Part shown: piece by piece, positions 24,500 through 36,830 of the stretch
Position numbering within the stretch: position 1 is the first letter of the stretch
Layout: every line of letters begins with the position of its first letter
Assembly: GCA_038093975.1 (NCBI GenBank)
Contig: JBBPTG010000002.1
Location: forward strand, 868,001-932,000
DNA: 64,000 bases
Source of the DNA: Chalciporus piperatus
Taxonomy: Eukaryota > Basidiomycota > Agaricomycetes > Boletales > Boletaceae
Reading direction: 5' to 3'
Position numbers and translations under genes: made by a program
Notes under the pieces: generated by a model
Told to the model about the DNA's origin: nothing
Database searches by the model: none
What the model saw: the letters and a program-made list of their open reading frames with translations, nothing else

Positions 24500-24764
24500 T
24501 AGATGTGTTTTGGGTTGCTCCTACCATCATTTCTTTTTTTTTTTGTCCTTTTGCGTAACACACGTGCAGAGTTGTACAGATTTTGTGTCATCGACAATAC
24601 ATGACGTCAATCGTGCGTCACCGTGTAACATTAGCTGAAGTTCGCCTCTACATGGCCGTTAGTGTAGATGGCATATCTGCTTTGGTCGGAAGACAGCTTG
24701 GAGGAAACCAATAAATGATGCAGCCAAGCGTCTAGGGACCCCCTGGGGAGAAACCAAAAAGAAA
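24500..24764. other. Spacer between inverted tRNA-Asn genes
   Basis: 265 bp separating the two inverted copies. It holds the T-rich terminators of both (T11 at 24534-24544 for copy 1; an A5 run at 24756-24760, which is T5 on the minus strand, for copy 2). No gene seen. Confidence 0.6.
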
Positions 24765-24848
24765 CTGCCCCAGTGAGGCTCGAACTCACGACCTTCCGAT
24801 GTCAGGAGAATAACAGTCGGACGCTGTAACCAACTCAGCCATGGGGCA
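24765..24848 (-). tRNA. tRNA-Asn(GUU) with 10-nt intron, copy 2
   Basis: Exact reverse complement of the 24416-24499 gene, including the intron (24810-24801). Anticodon at 24814-24812. It is transcribed toward copy 1. Confidence 0.93.
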
Positions 24849-24929
24849 CATACTCGCAAGCTCACTTTGAACATTACGGGCTAGCTATTTCCCGACTTAC
24901 ATTTTCGAGTCAAATGGCACACAGGAGGA

Positions 24930-26491
24930 CTATCTACGACCCTTAGATTTTTTCGTTGTCGGCATGCCATGCTCGACTACATCATCATCCCGATCTTTGT
25001 CATCTCTGCCTCTACCTTCATCTCGCCTGCGTTTCTTACCCCCAGTAGCCTTCGCTTCCTCTTTCAGCTCGTTCACAGCCAGCCGAGCGGCTTCATCCAC
25101 GCGCTCCTTAAGAAGCATGACCTCTTCCTTGCTCGTGGGGAACAATTCGAGCTTTTTGTCGATTACTTTTTCTATGCGTTGCAGTAGTTCGACGTCATAT
25201 TGCGTGACAATTGTTATCGATTTCCCTGCGCGTCCTGCACGGGCTGTTCGTCCGACGCGATGGATATAATCTTTTGAATGTGTCGGGATATCAAAGTTGA
25301 TTACCACGTCCACGGAAGGTAGATCAAGACCTCTGCCTCAGACGTTCAGCTCGTCCTGGAAAAATCAAAACCGCGGGCAACGTACCGACTGGCAACGTCG
25401 GTTGCGACTAGAATCTTTCGACCTCCGGTTTTAAACTTATTGAGAGCGCCCAACCGCTGGCTTTGACTAAGTTGCCCATGAAGAGGAACTGCCGGAAACC
25501 CGAGGGTACGAAGCATGATAGACAGCCTGCAGTCACCCGTGAGTGACAGTTGATGCTTTTGATGCTGAATACGAACCTTTGAGCATCGTGCACTGTTCGA
25601 GTGAATATAATGATCGAATTCGATGCCAACTCGTTTGCGAGATATATCAAGTGGACATCTTTGTGTATTAATGGGACAAAAAGATAATACTGCAGTAGGG
25701 TTGATACGGTTTGATACCTAGAAGTCGGGGGAGGTTGATGGATGAGAAGAGGTGAAGGCGAGAGGCACTCACTTTGACGATACCTCGATTCGCATGGGAT
25801 TCGATAAACTAGCTCTTTGAAGTTTTGCGACTTTCGTCGTCATTGTTGCGGAGAAGAGGTAAGTGGTCCGCTCATTTGGTATCACCTTGAGGATTTGATC
25901 GATATCAGTACCGAAGTCCATATCCAACAAGCGATCCGCTTCGTCCATGACCTTGGCGCTATGATCAGCGGATGTGCATTTCTTGGGGATAGTGGTACAC
26001 ACCAGAAATTTGAGGTTTCTTAGACTGAAACCTTTTGTGCTCTGGAGATGGTCATTCAGACGGCCCGGTGTTGCTACGATGATGTGAGGCCGCTTCGCGA
26101 GGGCAACTGCCTGGGGCATTTTATCCACTCCTCCTATCAATACCAGGCACCGAACTCCCATAGCTGCTCCGAGGGACTCGAATTGTTGCGATATCTGGTA
26201 TGCGAGTTCACGTGTTGGGGCAAGAACGCAAGCAAAGAGGCCTTTTGGTTCTTCCCATAGCTTTTGTAGGATAGGGAGGGCAAAAGCGGCGGTTTTACCT
26301 GATCCCGTTTCTGCAACGCCAATGATATCGCGACCCTCCAGAGCCCAGGGGAGGACCTGTTGTTGGATTTCAGTGGGTGTCTTGAAGTTAATCTGGTCAA
26401 GTGCCTGGAGGAGAGGGTCGATCAGGCCAAGGTCTCTAAATGTCTTTGTTGTGGACGTGATGGACGTGCTGGCCTCTTCTGGGGTCGGCAT
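24930..26491 (-). CDS. RRP3: DEAD-box RNA helicase Rrp3 (DDX47 type)
   Basis: Nucleolar ATP-dependent RNA helicase for early pre-18S rRNA cleavage. Exons: 26491-26003, 25951-25773, 25717-25577, 25526-25386, 25332-24930; 450 residues. Motifs in order: Q motif [26 protein letters not shown], motif [10 protein letters not shown], Ia [51 protein letters not shown] and [12 protein letters not shown]. The core around [25 protein letters not shown] points to the Rrp3/DDX47 subgroup. It ends in a basic tail KKSKGRR. The stop is 81 bp from the tRNA-Asn copy 2. Confidence 0.93.
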
Positions 26492-26739
26492 CTGGGAGGT
26501 ATGTGTCTACCGAGATGATGTTTGAGATTGAAGAGTGAAATTGGCGTTTAGTATTGGATTTTTCCACGACAAAAGAGGATCGCCGGTCACGTCAACTTCG
26601 TGCGATCAACCTCAGTGCCAACAGCCTTCACGTATGTGCTGACGCCCTTATTCATCTGTTATCTAGCCAACGACCTCGACTCGCCACACAGCGGAAACAG
26701 AGCTCGACACGTCCGTTCGTCGGTGCGACTTCCATTCGG
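26492..26739. promoter_or_regulatory. Divergent promoter, RRP3 and TRS130
   Basis: 248 bp between opposed start codons. An in-frame open stretch extends upstream of the TRS130 ATG to 26554, but it has no family match and is treated as leader. Confidence 0.45.
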
Positions 26740-29700
26740 ATGTCAAGACAACAAGTTCTCGTGACGTTTGCTGCACCCCCTTCGTCCCAGTCTCCAGATG
26801 GTTGCAAACAAGTGATCGCAGCACTCCGTTCACAGTTGCCCCTGCGTAACATTCATTGGAAGTCTGCATCTTGCCGCAGCATACGCACCATCCAAGAGCT
26901 CGAGGTGACATTTGTTGCACTCGAGTCCCTTCGAGACGAGCTTACCTCTCAAGTCCCCGTTACCCTCCTTGAGAAACCTCTCCTGCATCTCTACGTGGTT
27001 ACATGCGAGGTTCGCGCACATGCATTTTACATGAGATTCATTATCTTCACCGCCGCATAGGATAATGAAGCCTATAGAACAACTGTTAAGAAACAGATCA
27101 AAGACTGGCAGACGTCCGTTCTGTCAAGAAAAAATCAAGAATGGCTCATTGTACATGTCGTGCGCCCGGACACGAAGGCAACAGCTGACCGCAAGTTCTT
27201 CATGAAAGGTTCCGTGTTAGACAAGATCAAGGCAGATTTCAACGTCGAGAAACGAGATAGGTACTCTCATGCTTTAAATCAGATCCTGGATGTTTGTCCA
27301 TAGAGTCTCATAGGTGCGTGCAGCTTGCTTGGTCCACTGGCGAGCAAAATCCTGCTATCTGGGCCGACTTCATCAGCAAGATCAAGGACGGACTACTTTC
27401 TGCTCTCGAATGTGCTGTATCATCAAGAGAGGAGGAAGTGAAACGATCTGAAGGGCAACGTCACATGCCAGGTTGGAATTTTTGCACATATTTTATATTA
27501 AAGGTAAGCCTCGAATAGTGACCCACTGCCACCTATGAAGAAATATCCCGCCAGGAAAGTCTGGCGACTTCTTATGAAGGAGTCAACCTCTTCGAGGATG
27601 CCTTGCACCAGTATAACGAGCTTGAAGCCGCTTTCATGCAGGTTCTGAGGGAGAAGAACATGTCGTGGTTTGGAAGTCTCATCCATCCGGTCCCCCATGA
27701 CGACTCCTTGCCACTGCTATCCACCTCAAAGAAACATTATCGTGACCTCATCCTCGCTAACACAATCTCGGTTTTTGACTTGCGGGTATACCTGCTCTCG
27801 AGACAAGCGGCGCTGTTAAGCAAGATGCATCAGCCGTCAGCAATTTGCCGAAAGGCCATCACCTTTTTGACCACATTTGGAAGACACTTGAGGGAGGTCG
27901 AGGTTAGAAAGGATATCAATGTAACTTACGCTAAGACGCTGATTAGATTTTGTAGCCCTCTCTCCCTGAATATTTCATCGAGTCTTGGACATACTCCTCC
28001 GCGCTTAGTGTTCTTGACCAGTGCGATGCCTGGGCGCCTTCATGGTCAGAGATGCAGGGCACTCCGCTTGCGCATTACTACGCAAAGAAAGGAGAGTTGA
28101 CCGACCTTGCAAAAAGTCAGGTATGTAATCGCCCCCACGGTAAAGTACCGTGTCGCTGATGAAACATTAGCTTGATATACTTGGTGTCAGGGCAGGATAT
28201 CTTCCCTCGAACCCGCCTTTCTCTCTAGCAATCCCAGCCCCGGTCGACAGTTTAGATTCCCCCATCATATTCGACCGGAGGCCGGAAGGGATCAGTAAAC
28301 GAGAGATTATATCTGCTATAGAAGACAAAGAAACGTTTTACGACTTGTACACCACCACTTGCAATCGTGCCATCGACATGTACGTGAGGGCTGGGAGAAG
28401 AAAATTCGCCCTCAAAATACATGCCAGTCTTGCTACCTTGGATATGTAGGTATATGACCCTCTTTATCTTTCGTCAAACTAATATTCCGAATTCACAGCT
28501 ACCGCGGAAGACTCTCCAACGCGCTCACTATATTTGCATCCTTGCCAGCTCACTATGCTCCTCACATGTGGACATCCCTTGAGTCGCTAATGCTTTCACG
28601 TGCGATCGATACGCATGCTGCACTGGAGAAAACACGCGACCGCGAGTGGGTCCACATTATTCTCGCTTTTCTCAAGACATACGCGAATTGCGAGAGTACG
28701 GAGTTGGTGATGCCCGACGAAGACATCCAGGAATATGTGACTGGACTCGCAGCCGCTCTTAGAGAGACCTCCGAGCAGCTGGATTCGGGTAATTGTCTTG
28801 AAACAAGATTACACGGATGTCTCCCACTGATATGACACACTTATAGATCTTAGTCACACAGATCATCCGGCCCTATCCATCAGTGTCGTGGGCGATGCAA
28901 GTTGCAATGAGGACGAAGACCTTCTTTCCCTAGATGTGATCGTTCAAAATCGCTTACCATGCGTAAGGCTTTCATCGGGTCTCCGAGTTGATTGCTGACG
29001 TACATCTCAGGATGTCCTGATCGACGAAGTTAGCGTCATACTCACAGGGCAAGATGCACATCGCTTGAAATTTGCGGCGCCGCTCGCCAAACTCTCTCCT
29101 GGTCGTAATAGATTGACATTGGGGTGTGCGGTACGTCACTCAGTAGATGGTTAGCTGCAATCCTTGAGCTACTGCCTCCGTAGACATCGTGCTCCGGGGC
29201 TTATGTCCTTGACGGTAGCGAAATCCAAATGTCGAGACTTCGGCTTCAGTGGGGCCATAAGCCCACAGCAGCCAAAACCCGCGTGAAAGGAACGGTCGTA
29301 ATACAACTCCCACACGATCCCCGAGGGGTGAATGTCCAGCTCCAGCAACCACATCAAAGTAAGAACACGCCCACTTCTTTACTCATCGGACCTGATGAAG
29401 CCACGTTGTGCACAGTTGAACTCGGGGCGACCTCTCGGATGTTGTTGGTCCTCTCCACGGGTCGTAATGACATTTCCATAGCAACTATAAAGTTGTCGGC
29501 TCCTGCTGGAGTTAACTTTGACTACGCCAGCGCCCAGATGCAGGCTCCAGGTTGGTCGCCAGTATCTCCGTTTTTGCTCGGCATCTGATGAGCATATGGA
29601 TGGTATGACAGAGGCAGGGGTACTCGACCCTTCGGACAATTGCGTGAATATTGCAAATGCTCCGAAACAATCTGAGGTGGCCATCTTGATCCCACATAGA

Positions 29701-31284
29701 GATGTATCGAGATTCAGCGCCATCGTATGTCAGGTGTACTTCATTCCTTGGGCTTGCTGAACGCCCCGTCCCTTAGAAAATCGATGTCAAGGTGACCTAC
29801 AGCACCACTGCTCAACCCACAATTACTCGGACATTGCGAACATCAAGGATTGTCACGGTCTCGCTTCCCATTGCTGTTAATGTCGAGGATTTCTTCCGTG
29901 AGACAAGGTCGGTATTGTCAACTTCCTCCACTCCATTGCGATAACCTCTTTTCGCAGGCTGTTCTCAAAATTCACTATTTCTGCAACCACCCGTCAACAT
30001 GTTCGGATACATTCGGCAGAATTACGAGGCCCATCCCAAGGTCTCGACGGCGTCAAAATATCTGGTTGCCGTCCAAGCCATGGTATGATGGTGAGATCGT
30101 TCTTTGATTGTTGTAGATGACAGTTCCAACTTTCCGGTAGACCATTGCCCCGGAGCATCCTGTCAATTACCTGTTCTCCATCGAGTCTGAGTATGGTCCA
30201 GGTACACGATAGTTATCATTGATTTTTTTCCCAAGCTGATCGTGCTCAGTGCTAGAGCCCCTTAACTTGGTTATCATGTACCGCATGCTCCGCGAAGGTA
30301 CGATTCTATATTTAATAGGTTTCGCCGGACTAATATGGTATACACAGAGGCTGTCGCGCTGGTGCAAAGAACAGTTGACGATGTCATTGCCGAGGAGTCA
30401 CAAAAGATCTCACAGGGCCAGGAACTTGCAAAAGATATCGCCCAGTACCTGGAAAACGACACAACATGGGTTGAGCTGTATGCCGCCACCGGCGAACTCG
30501 TGATACCTCCTACTCCGGAGATCGACGAAGGACTTCGAGACCTGTTCGTCTCCTTACAGCAGGTGCGTTACGTCCACTCGGTATAACTCGTCCATTTTTT
30601 CAAAAGAATGTTTTCTTGTTAGCGACTAGCAGAAAGCAGACCATCATCGGAATCCCCATCTCCATGGAGGGAGATCAGAATCCCGGTCGATGTCCCACGG
30701 ATGAATGTCAGTCGAGGTCCTCTGATCGTGACAGTGGCTGAATAGATGCTTGATTTCAGATTACCGCTGCCGCGCGGATCAGGATTGATTCTAGCCCGTT
30801 CGGAGGCGAGACTGACAAGCTCATTCCCATCTATGCAGGCCAACCGATCTCTGCACGACTGTCCATCAGAACGTCCTTGCATTGGTCAGCACTAGAAAGC
30901 AAGCGACAGAAATATATTCTGCGGTATGACGTCGAAGAACAAGTCAAAGACTGGCTCATTTGTGGTCGTAAGCGAGGGGAATTCATTGCGCAGGTACGTT
31001 TGACGAACGTGTCACTTTTAATAATGCCACAAGAGTCATCGATGCGAACATAGGACGGCGAGGCCCTCAGTGTCCCCTTGACATTAATTGCACTACATCA
31101 CGGCGAATTGAAACTGCCCAAGATTGATGTCAAGCCATTACCGCTAGAGGGGGACGACAACATCACTTCGAGGGTGTTGCCTAGCGCAGACACCCACCAA
31201 GCTCATGGCGCGGAAACGATCCTCGTACTGCCAAGAGGGGGGAGGAGCACGTTTGTGGTTGGGATGGGATCGGAGAGCGAATGA
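26740..31284 (+). CDS. TRS130: TRAPPII tethering complex subunit Trs130 (TRAPPC10)
   Basis: Large subunit of TRAPPII, the exchange factor complex for Ypt31/Rab11 at the late Golgi. I built 20 exons: 26740-27009, 27061-27260, 27314-27503, 27555-27902, 27956-28120, 28171-28445, 28499-28788, 28847-28962, 29011-29130, 29184-29358, 29416-29550, 29612-29724, 29777-29907, 29958-30090, 30141-30201, 30250-30297, 30348-30562, 30623-30706, 30760-30993, 31054-31284; 1177 residues, all in frame. Recognisable parts: SWTYSSALSVLDQCDAW, the TRAPPC10-type helical region around CNRAIDMYVRAGRRKFALKIHASLA, beta-rich C-terminal domains, and a final block LRYDVEEQVKDWLICGRKRGEF. The junctions at 29551-29611 and 30091-30140 were chosen only by frame. 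Subunit identity (Trs130 rather than Trs120) rests on the C-terminal region. Confidence 0.85.
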
Positions 31285-31390
31285 CACAGATATTCTTGTC
31301 TCGGTTTTTCACTCGACATATTGCTGTAGTGTGGCGGGAAACGCCGATGTATATTCCATTGCATTTTTCTTTTAGGATACCACAAGGCTG

Positions 31391-32892
31391 TCAAACACTC
31401 GGTTTTCCTTCCGCGTGCCCGAACCATATGCCAAGAACAAGTGAGGCATTTGCCACGAGAAGGACGCCGGAAGACAACGACGTAGAGGGGAAAGTGTTCC
31501 ACGCGTATTCGATTGCAGCAAGAGTGGCAAGCCTGTTTCGAAAATCAGGAACGACACCAAGCTATATAGTGGAGCACTCACTGGAGGGGGAGTGGGTATT
31601 TCGTCCTTTGAGCCATTAACGGGAGTTGATGGAAATACCAAGAATAAAATTGATAGTGCAATGAGCGAGCAAAGAGGACTCCGATCAGATTCGAAGTCAT
31701 GAGCACTGTGGCAACATCTAGACCACCAATCAACGATCAACGCTTAGGAAGCAGATAGATAACCATACAATCGGCTGACACGGGCGAGAATGCAGCAGGA
31801 GCCCTCGGATGGCGGAAGCCCCTGTGAAGAACAGTAGCAACCCCGCCGTCAGATCGACACCACCTGAATAGGCCAAACGCAATTAGCACGGTGACATGGC
31901 CGACGAGTAGACCTTTTGCCCAAGATGGGCCCAGGAATGTTTTTTCATCCAAGAATCGCCAGTTCACTGTCCATTCGTATAGGAACACGCGTGACAGGTC
32001 GAAGGCGTTTCGTAGATATACTCGTGCGTCTTCAACCAAAAAGGGACGTGCGAACACAACTTGCGAGCAGACTAGCACCATTAAATGGCGCATGGTGGTC
32101 ATTAAACCGTGGCGCCTGAAAAGAATGACAAGTAGCCCTGGAAGGTACAACAATGCTGACATCTTCACAGATAACGCCAGGCTATTTGTTTCGTGAGTTC
32201 GGTTCAAATTAAGTGTTATTGAACGTTAATCTGACCTGAAAAGTAACATTCCAATGCCATCTGAAGAACTCTGGAATGCCAGTATGGCAGCCTGGACGAA
32301 GAGCGTAGACCAACAGTCGTTGAAAAGTCGCAAAACGAATATGGAATGCAGCCTTTTGCTGAGAGGTAAGAGCATAACGGTCCAATTAGGCACACCTGCT
32401 TGTCTGTAGATGCAGCACACGAGAACCAAAGATGCGATGTAAAGCGCTCCGTAAATCTGTTGCGCCAATGCGACGTTTCGACCAGCGTCGGTTAAGTGGT
32501 GCAAGAATTGATGGATGTAAACGTGCCCGGCTGGGTAGCTTGTTGCTAGCTGTGAGTTTCATAGAGCAGGGACAGGTCCAGACTCACACAAGGGGTCCTG
32601 TGGGACCAGTTATTGCGGCATAATTCCGCTCGCCCTTCAAGTACAGGTCGATATGCACCATATACGTCTCCCAATCGATCTCTGTGTCTGTTTATCCCTG
32701 GTCATGGGAATGTAGCAATGAACGAGTCCTTGACTTACATGGGATGAAACGTATGATGAGTTGGGTGAGGACTGCATCCCCGAGGATGACAAGGCCGCTC
32801 AGAGCCCAGAAATAGCGTTTGTCCAGGAGCAGCGACTGGAACAGCCGACATACCAACTGAAACGGGGACATCTGGAAGTTTTTGCCAAACAT
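31391..32892 (-). CDS. ALG3: Dol-P-Man alpha-1,3-mannosyltransferase Alg3
   Basis: ER membrane enzyme that adds the first lumenal mannose to Man5GlcNAc2-PP-dolichol. Exons: 32892-32739, 32687-32588, 32538-32236, 32181-31769, 31717-31582, 31532-31391; 415 residues. The lumenal loop motif [12 protein letters not shown] is made by the first splice; [25 protein letters not shown] follows, then [36 protein letters not shown], and the conserved [18 protein letters not shown] and [14 protein letters not shown] near the C-terminus. It has about ten hydrophobic segments and no retention KKxx motif. ATGs at 32892 and 32871 both fit. Tail-to-tail with TRS130, 106 bp between stops. Confidence 0.94.
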
Positions 32893-33281
32893 CGACCACG
32901 GCGAGTGTTGCTCGAAGTCCTCGGTGTAGTCTCGCCGACCTAAGACCTGCGGTGTCGTTGTCCTGGAGAGAGTTGACGTGTTACACACGGTGACTGCACT
33001 CAGCACGAACTGTCGATCTTCTTCGGCTGCAATACATTTGCCGACTCCAGCGACAAGGACGATCGCATTGTGATCGCATGTCATTGTCACGAATTGGTTC
33101 GAGTACATTTTTTGATCTATGCGAATGCGAACACTAACATTGGGGACAATACATAGACTGCAACGAGTATCGAGAGTGCAACCAAGAAAAACAAATAGCT
33201 GGACGTGAGATGCAAGAGTAAACAGGAGACAGTAATGGAACAAGTACGATAGAGCCAAAAATTACAACCAGGAAGAACAGC
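32893..33281. other. Upstream region of ALG3, downstream of the Zn2Cys6 gene
   Basis: 389 bp. An open frame continues upstream of the ALG3 ATG to about 33258 on the minus strand but shows no family resemblance. Likely 3' end of the transcription factor transcript plus the ALG3 promoter. Confidence 0.5.
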
Positions 33282-36200
33282 TCAAACCTTGCGTTGCATC
33301 AAGGCGGACCCGAGGTTTTGTTGAGTGTAGTCCATACCGGATGAGTGAGGATCACGAGAGGGAGTGTTTGGTCCAGATGGAAGTGGAGAAGCTAACCAAC
33401 CGGGAGTGATGAGACCACTGCCTCCCGCGCCAAACACGAAGCCACCACTCAATCCTTCCATGGTGTCCGAATACCCTGGTTATAACCGTCAGTCAGCTCT
33501 AGTTTGAAAGGACGGATGGCGACTCACCAGGTATAAGGACATTGTCCCAGAATCCGTTGCTGAAGATATTTTCCATGGACAGCATTCCCACCCCCCCGTC
33601 CGGTGGCGCTACAGTACCCATGGTTGGAGGGAATGTGGACATATCCACTACAGGACCCATCTCGCTTCTGAACTGTGTATCGTTCATGCTGGTCAAAGCC
33701 AACGTGGATCCAAATAATGCTGAGTTATCAATAGGGCCCAGGCCACTTGCTCCAATTGTGTCGTCGCCGACCATGGCGTCTGTTTGATGACGTTGATGAT
33801 GTTGCTGTTGCTGTTGCTCCTGTTGTTGCTGTTGCGGGCCATCGGTCCTTGCGGAGATAAGGGCTCGGAGGAATGTACTGTAGAGGGCAGGCGTATGATG
33901 GGAGTCGATCGCAATGTCGCCGAGAACCGTCGCAATATCTTTCACAAGATCGATGATTTTTTGTTCATCGTCTATGAACGGTTGGAATTCTGGGCGGAGA
34001 AGCTGCAAACACTGTTTAATGAACAGGTATGGTGGCTTGAGAGGATCATTTACCTTGAGCAAACTTAGTACCGCGTACGACAGAAACACGAAATGCGCAT
34101 CGGTGGAGTAACGCAGATAGCCCCGAGGGGCAAGCTCGTCTCGTGCAATTACGGCAACGGCTGTTGCTGAGATATGGCACTTGGAGAAGAAGTAGGGAAT
34201 GTCGACGGGGGAGCGTTCGATGGCATTTTGGAGTCCGAACGAGTGTATGACAAGCGAATAGTAATGGAAGTAAAACATCATAATCGTCGACGTGTAGTCC
34301 TTGAGAACCTCATCGTCTGTTGGTGTGATCAAATGATGAGATCAGCGAATCAGTCTCTCAAAGATACGCACTTGTTATCACGGGGCGGACGGCCGTCCAA
34401 TCATGCTGCCACGCAACTATTTGTTGTTCAAAAGTCTTGATCACCAGGAGGTAATCACATTCGGTTTGTAGACCGGACGGTGTGTTGGTCCCAGAGTATA
34501 AGATATCCAGGCTACGAGACACAATGCGTTGCAGCTCCTGTTGACGCAAGTTCAATACGCTGGCGAGACAAGGAGGGAAACAGAAAACTCACCACATAGG
34601 CAGCAAGAGCTAGGTCCCCAGGTGTCCCCACGGGGGACTTGATCCATTGAAGGACATTGCGTATGACAAAGCTATGTGAGATGAGGTCAAGTCAGATAAA
34701 TCACAGTGAATGCCAAAAACACCTACTCCTCTCTGATCGAATGAGGTTTACCCATTTGTGCACTTACACTTCTGTCAAGCGCGAAACACAAGAGCCACGT
34801 GCGTTCACGATTGTGGACGTCCTTGTCCCGTGCACGACCCTCGGAGGTATCATGGCTTGTAACCGCTGTCTTGCGGTGCAAATTCAGATCCGTAGCCATT
34901 CTTGAAACCTCGGCGTCAGGAAGGAGCATCTAGTATAATAGAGGATTACTCACCGGATGGCCATCCCCAGTAGCAACCATGTTTTATCGTATTCGTACCG
35001 CTCAACGGCACCACAGCCCCAAAGCGTGAGCAAGAGATAAGCCTGTACAATCTCCAAGGATTTGTAGCCCCGAGCAGGTACACTGAAAGCGAGTTTTTGA
35101 GCAAGCTCTGTTAGCTGCGAGTGAAGTTCCGGACGGTGCGTGTAAAACCTGGATGCAATTGCGCAGACTGCGTTGTCGGGTGAGACTCATCGAGGCATAA
35201 ACAAGTAGGAGATAAGCGACTTACTTGACGTAAGCAAGAACGGAGATCTCGAGCAGACAAGGGATGGTGTGTGGAATTCTTGATCCAAAAGATGGCAGTG
35301 CATCTGTCGGGATATCAGCTGCAATGAAATTTAATAGTTTTACGAAAGACCGACATCCATATGGTTGAAGTAGCTGATGAGGTTTTAAGTTGAGTTTTAG
35401 CAAACGAATACGAGAGACTACAGGGTACGAACATATTGAATAAAGCGACTACTTCTTCGGTGCTCACGAAACTGAGCATTTCGGGTTGAACTTGTCTCTC
35501 AATGTACAGCCGACGGAGGGGCAGGATCGATATCGGGCCTGAGCAGGAATGAGCGGTGAACGATACCCTCCAAAAACATGGTCGAACCTGGTCTGAAAAA
35601 GTGTTCACTGGCAACTCCGAGCCGACGCTCTGGATCAGAATCACTTTGGCGCGCAGTAAAGGAAGTCGTAATCCCATTAGCCCTGCGGTTCGCCAAACTT
35701 GCTTCCGCAAGCAATCCTAAGGGGTTCAGTGCGTTGTCAGGAAGGGAGTGTAATTTAGGAGAGCTTGAAGAAATGTTGGAAGACTGAGCGGGATAGGTCG
35801 GTTGTGGAGGGGGGGAGGGTGATTGTTCCAAAAGTGCTTGAGTTTGAGCTGTTTGATCGACTGGAGATGGTGAACGGGAAATCATCCCATTGTTCATGCT
35901 CGGATTCCCGATGGACCGAAGGACGGTGTCAAGAGTCCGCTCCATTTTCCGGAGCGACCTCGTCAACAATTCATGTTTTCTTGGGCTTGAGGTTGAGTGA
36001 TGAATATTTCACGAGTAATGAACAGCTGATGAACTTACTTTGATGGGCGTTTTCCACGGTTTGATTCCTCGAATATACACTCGTGACCACTCGTCTGGCA
36101 CCGTTTGCAAGGCGGGCCCTGTTCGGCGCCGACACATTTCATTTTGAGACGCCGGCAGACTGTGCAAGCGCTGCAAAAGGGGAGATGAGAATGGGAATGA

Positions 36201-36830
36201 TTGAAGTGAAGAATCGACTTGCCGAGCACCTCTTGTTGTCTTTGGTTTGGGTTCATCCTTTTCGGTGGTAGGGCTGGGACCGTCTGTAGAATCGTCGGTG
36301 CGAGCCTTCTTTCTGTTGGTGTCGCCGAGACCTCCGACGAGGGATGAGGAAGGCCTCTTTCCGTTGGAGTTGGAAGGGGGGAAAGACATGCTCTCGGCGG
36401 GAGGGGTGCCGATGGTATCGGATCCCTGTGAGGATGGGGATGAAAGGTTGTGTGGTAGAGAGAGGTGATGAGGCATGCTTTGCTGTTGGGGGTGCTGTGA
36501 GTGCTGATACGAGTAGTAGGTGGGATAGAGGGAGAGGGCAGGATCGATCTGAGGGGAACGCGGCGGGGGCATGTTTGGCTGTGGAATGCCGTGGTCCTGA
36601 TGATGCATGGGCATGATGAAGTCAAGCCTGTGAGCGGGATCGAGGTAATACTGCGGATAAGAGGGGGTGGGAGACAAAGGCGTGAGGATCATTTGGGAGG
36701 AGAGGATGCGATAAGGGGGGGACATACCTGTTTGTGGAATGAGGATATAAGGGAAAGGAGGAGGAGAGGCAGGGGTGTGCACCACGTGCGATTTGAAGAT
36801 TGAGATGAGAAACGAAGCTGACCCCTCCAC
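33282..36830 (-). CDS. Zn2Cys6 fungal transcription factor (PriB-like)
   Basis: Sequence-specific nuclear regulator; target genes unknown. Twelve exons: 36830-36223, 36170-36039, 35985-35588, 35538-35433, 35373-35355, 35303-35225, 35167-34954, 34900-34727, 34671-34593, 34537-34372, 34316-33528, 33475-33282; up to 985 residues (950 if it starts at 36725). The N-terminus is Ser/Pro/His-rich. The binuclear cluster ACTVCRRLKMKCVGAEQGPPCKRC is at about residues 204-231, followed by the coiled-coil SLRKMERTLDTVLRS. The fungal-specific regulatory domain follows (RSPFLLTSICAIASRFYTHRPEL, LLLTLWGCGAVERYEYDKTWLLLGMAIRM, RTWLLCFALDRSVSAQMGKP). Late in the protein is a glutamine tract. The intron before the cluster has a GC donor; the fifth exon is 19 nt. 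Resembles PriB-type regulators of basidiomycetes. Confidence 0.85.
33788..33830 (-). repeat. Glutamine-rich codon repeat in the Zn2Cys6 factor
   Basis: On the minus strand CAACAG-type codons give a Q-rich run (five Gln, Glu, five Gln, then His/Gln). Such tracts vary in length between strains in many regulators. Seen directly. Confidence 0.8.
36171..36222 (-). other. GC-AG intron before the zinc cluster
   Basis: Exon ends GGTGCTCG, intron starts GCAAGTCG and ends TTTTGCAG. Only this removal gives the continuous GARACTVCRR zinc-cluster sequence. Donor is GCAAGT, a strong match to U1 apart from the C. Confidence 0.85.

Noticed and set aside
32692..33258. N-terminal extension of ALG3 by about 120 residues
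   Set aside because: The upstream part lacks homology and the downstream ATG at 32892 gives the normal Alg3 length. Treated as leader.
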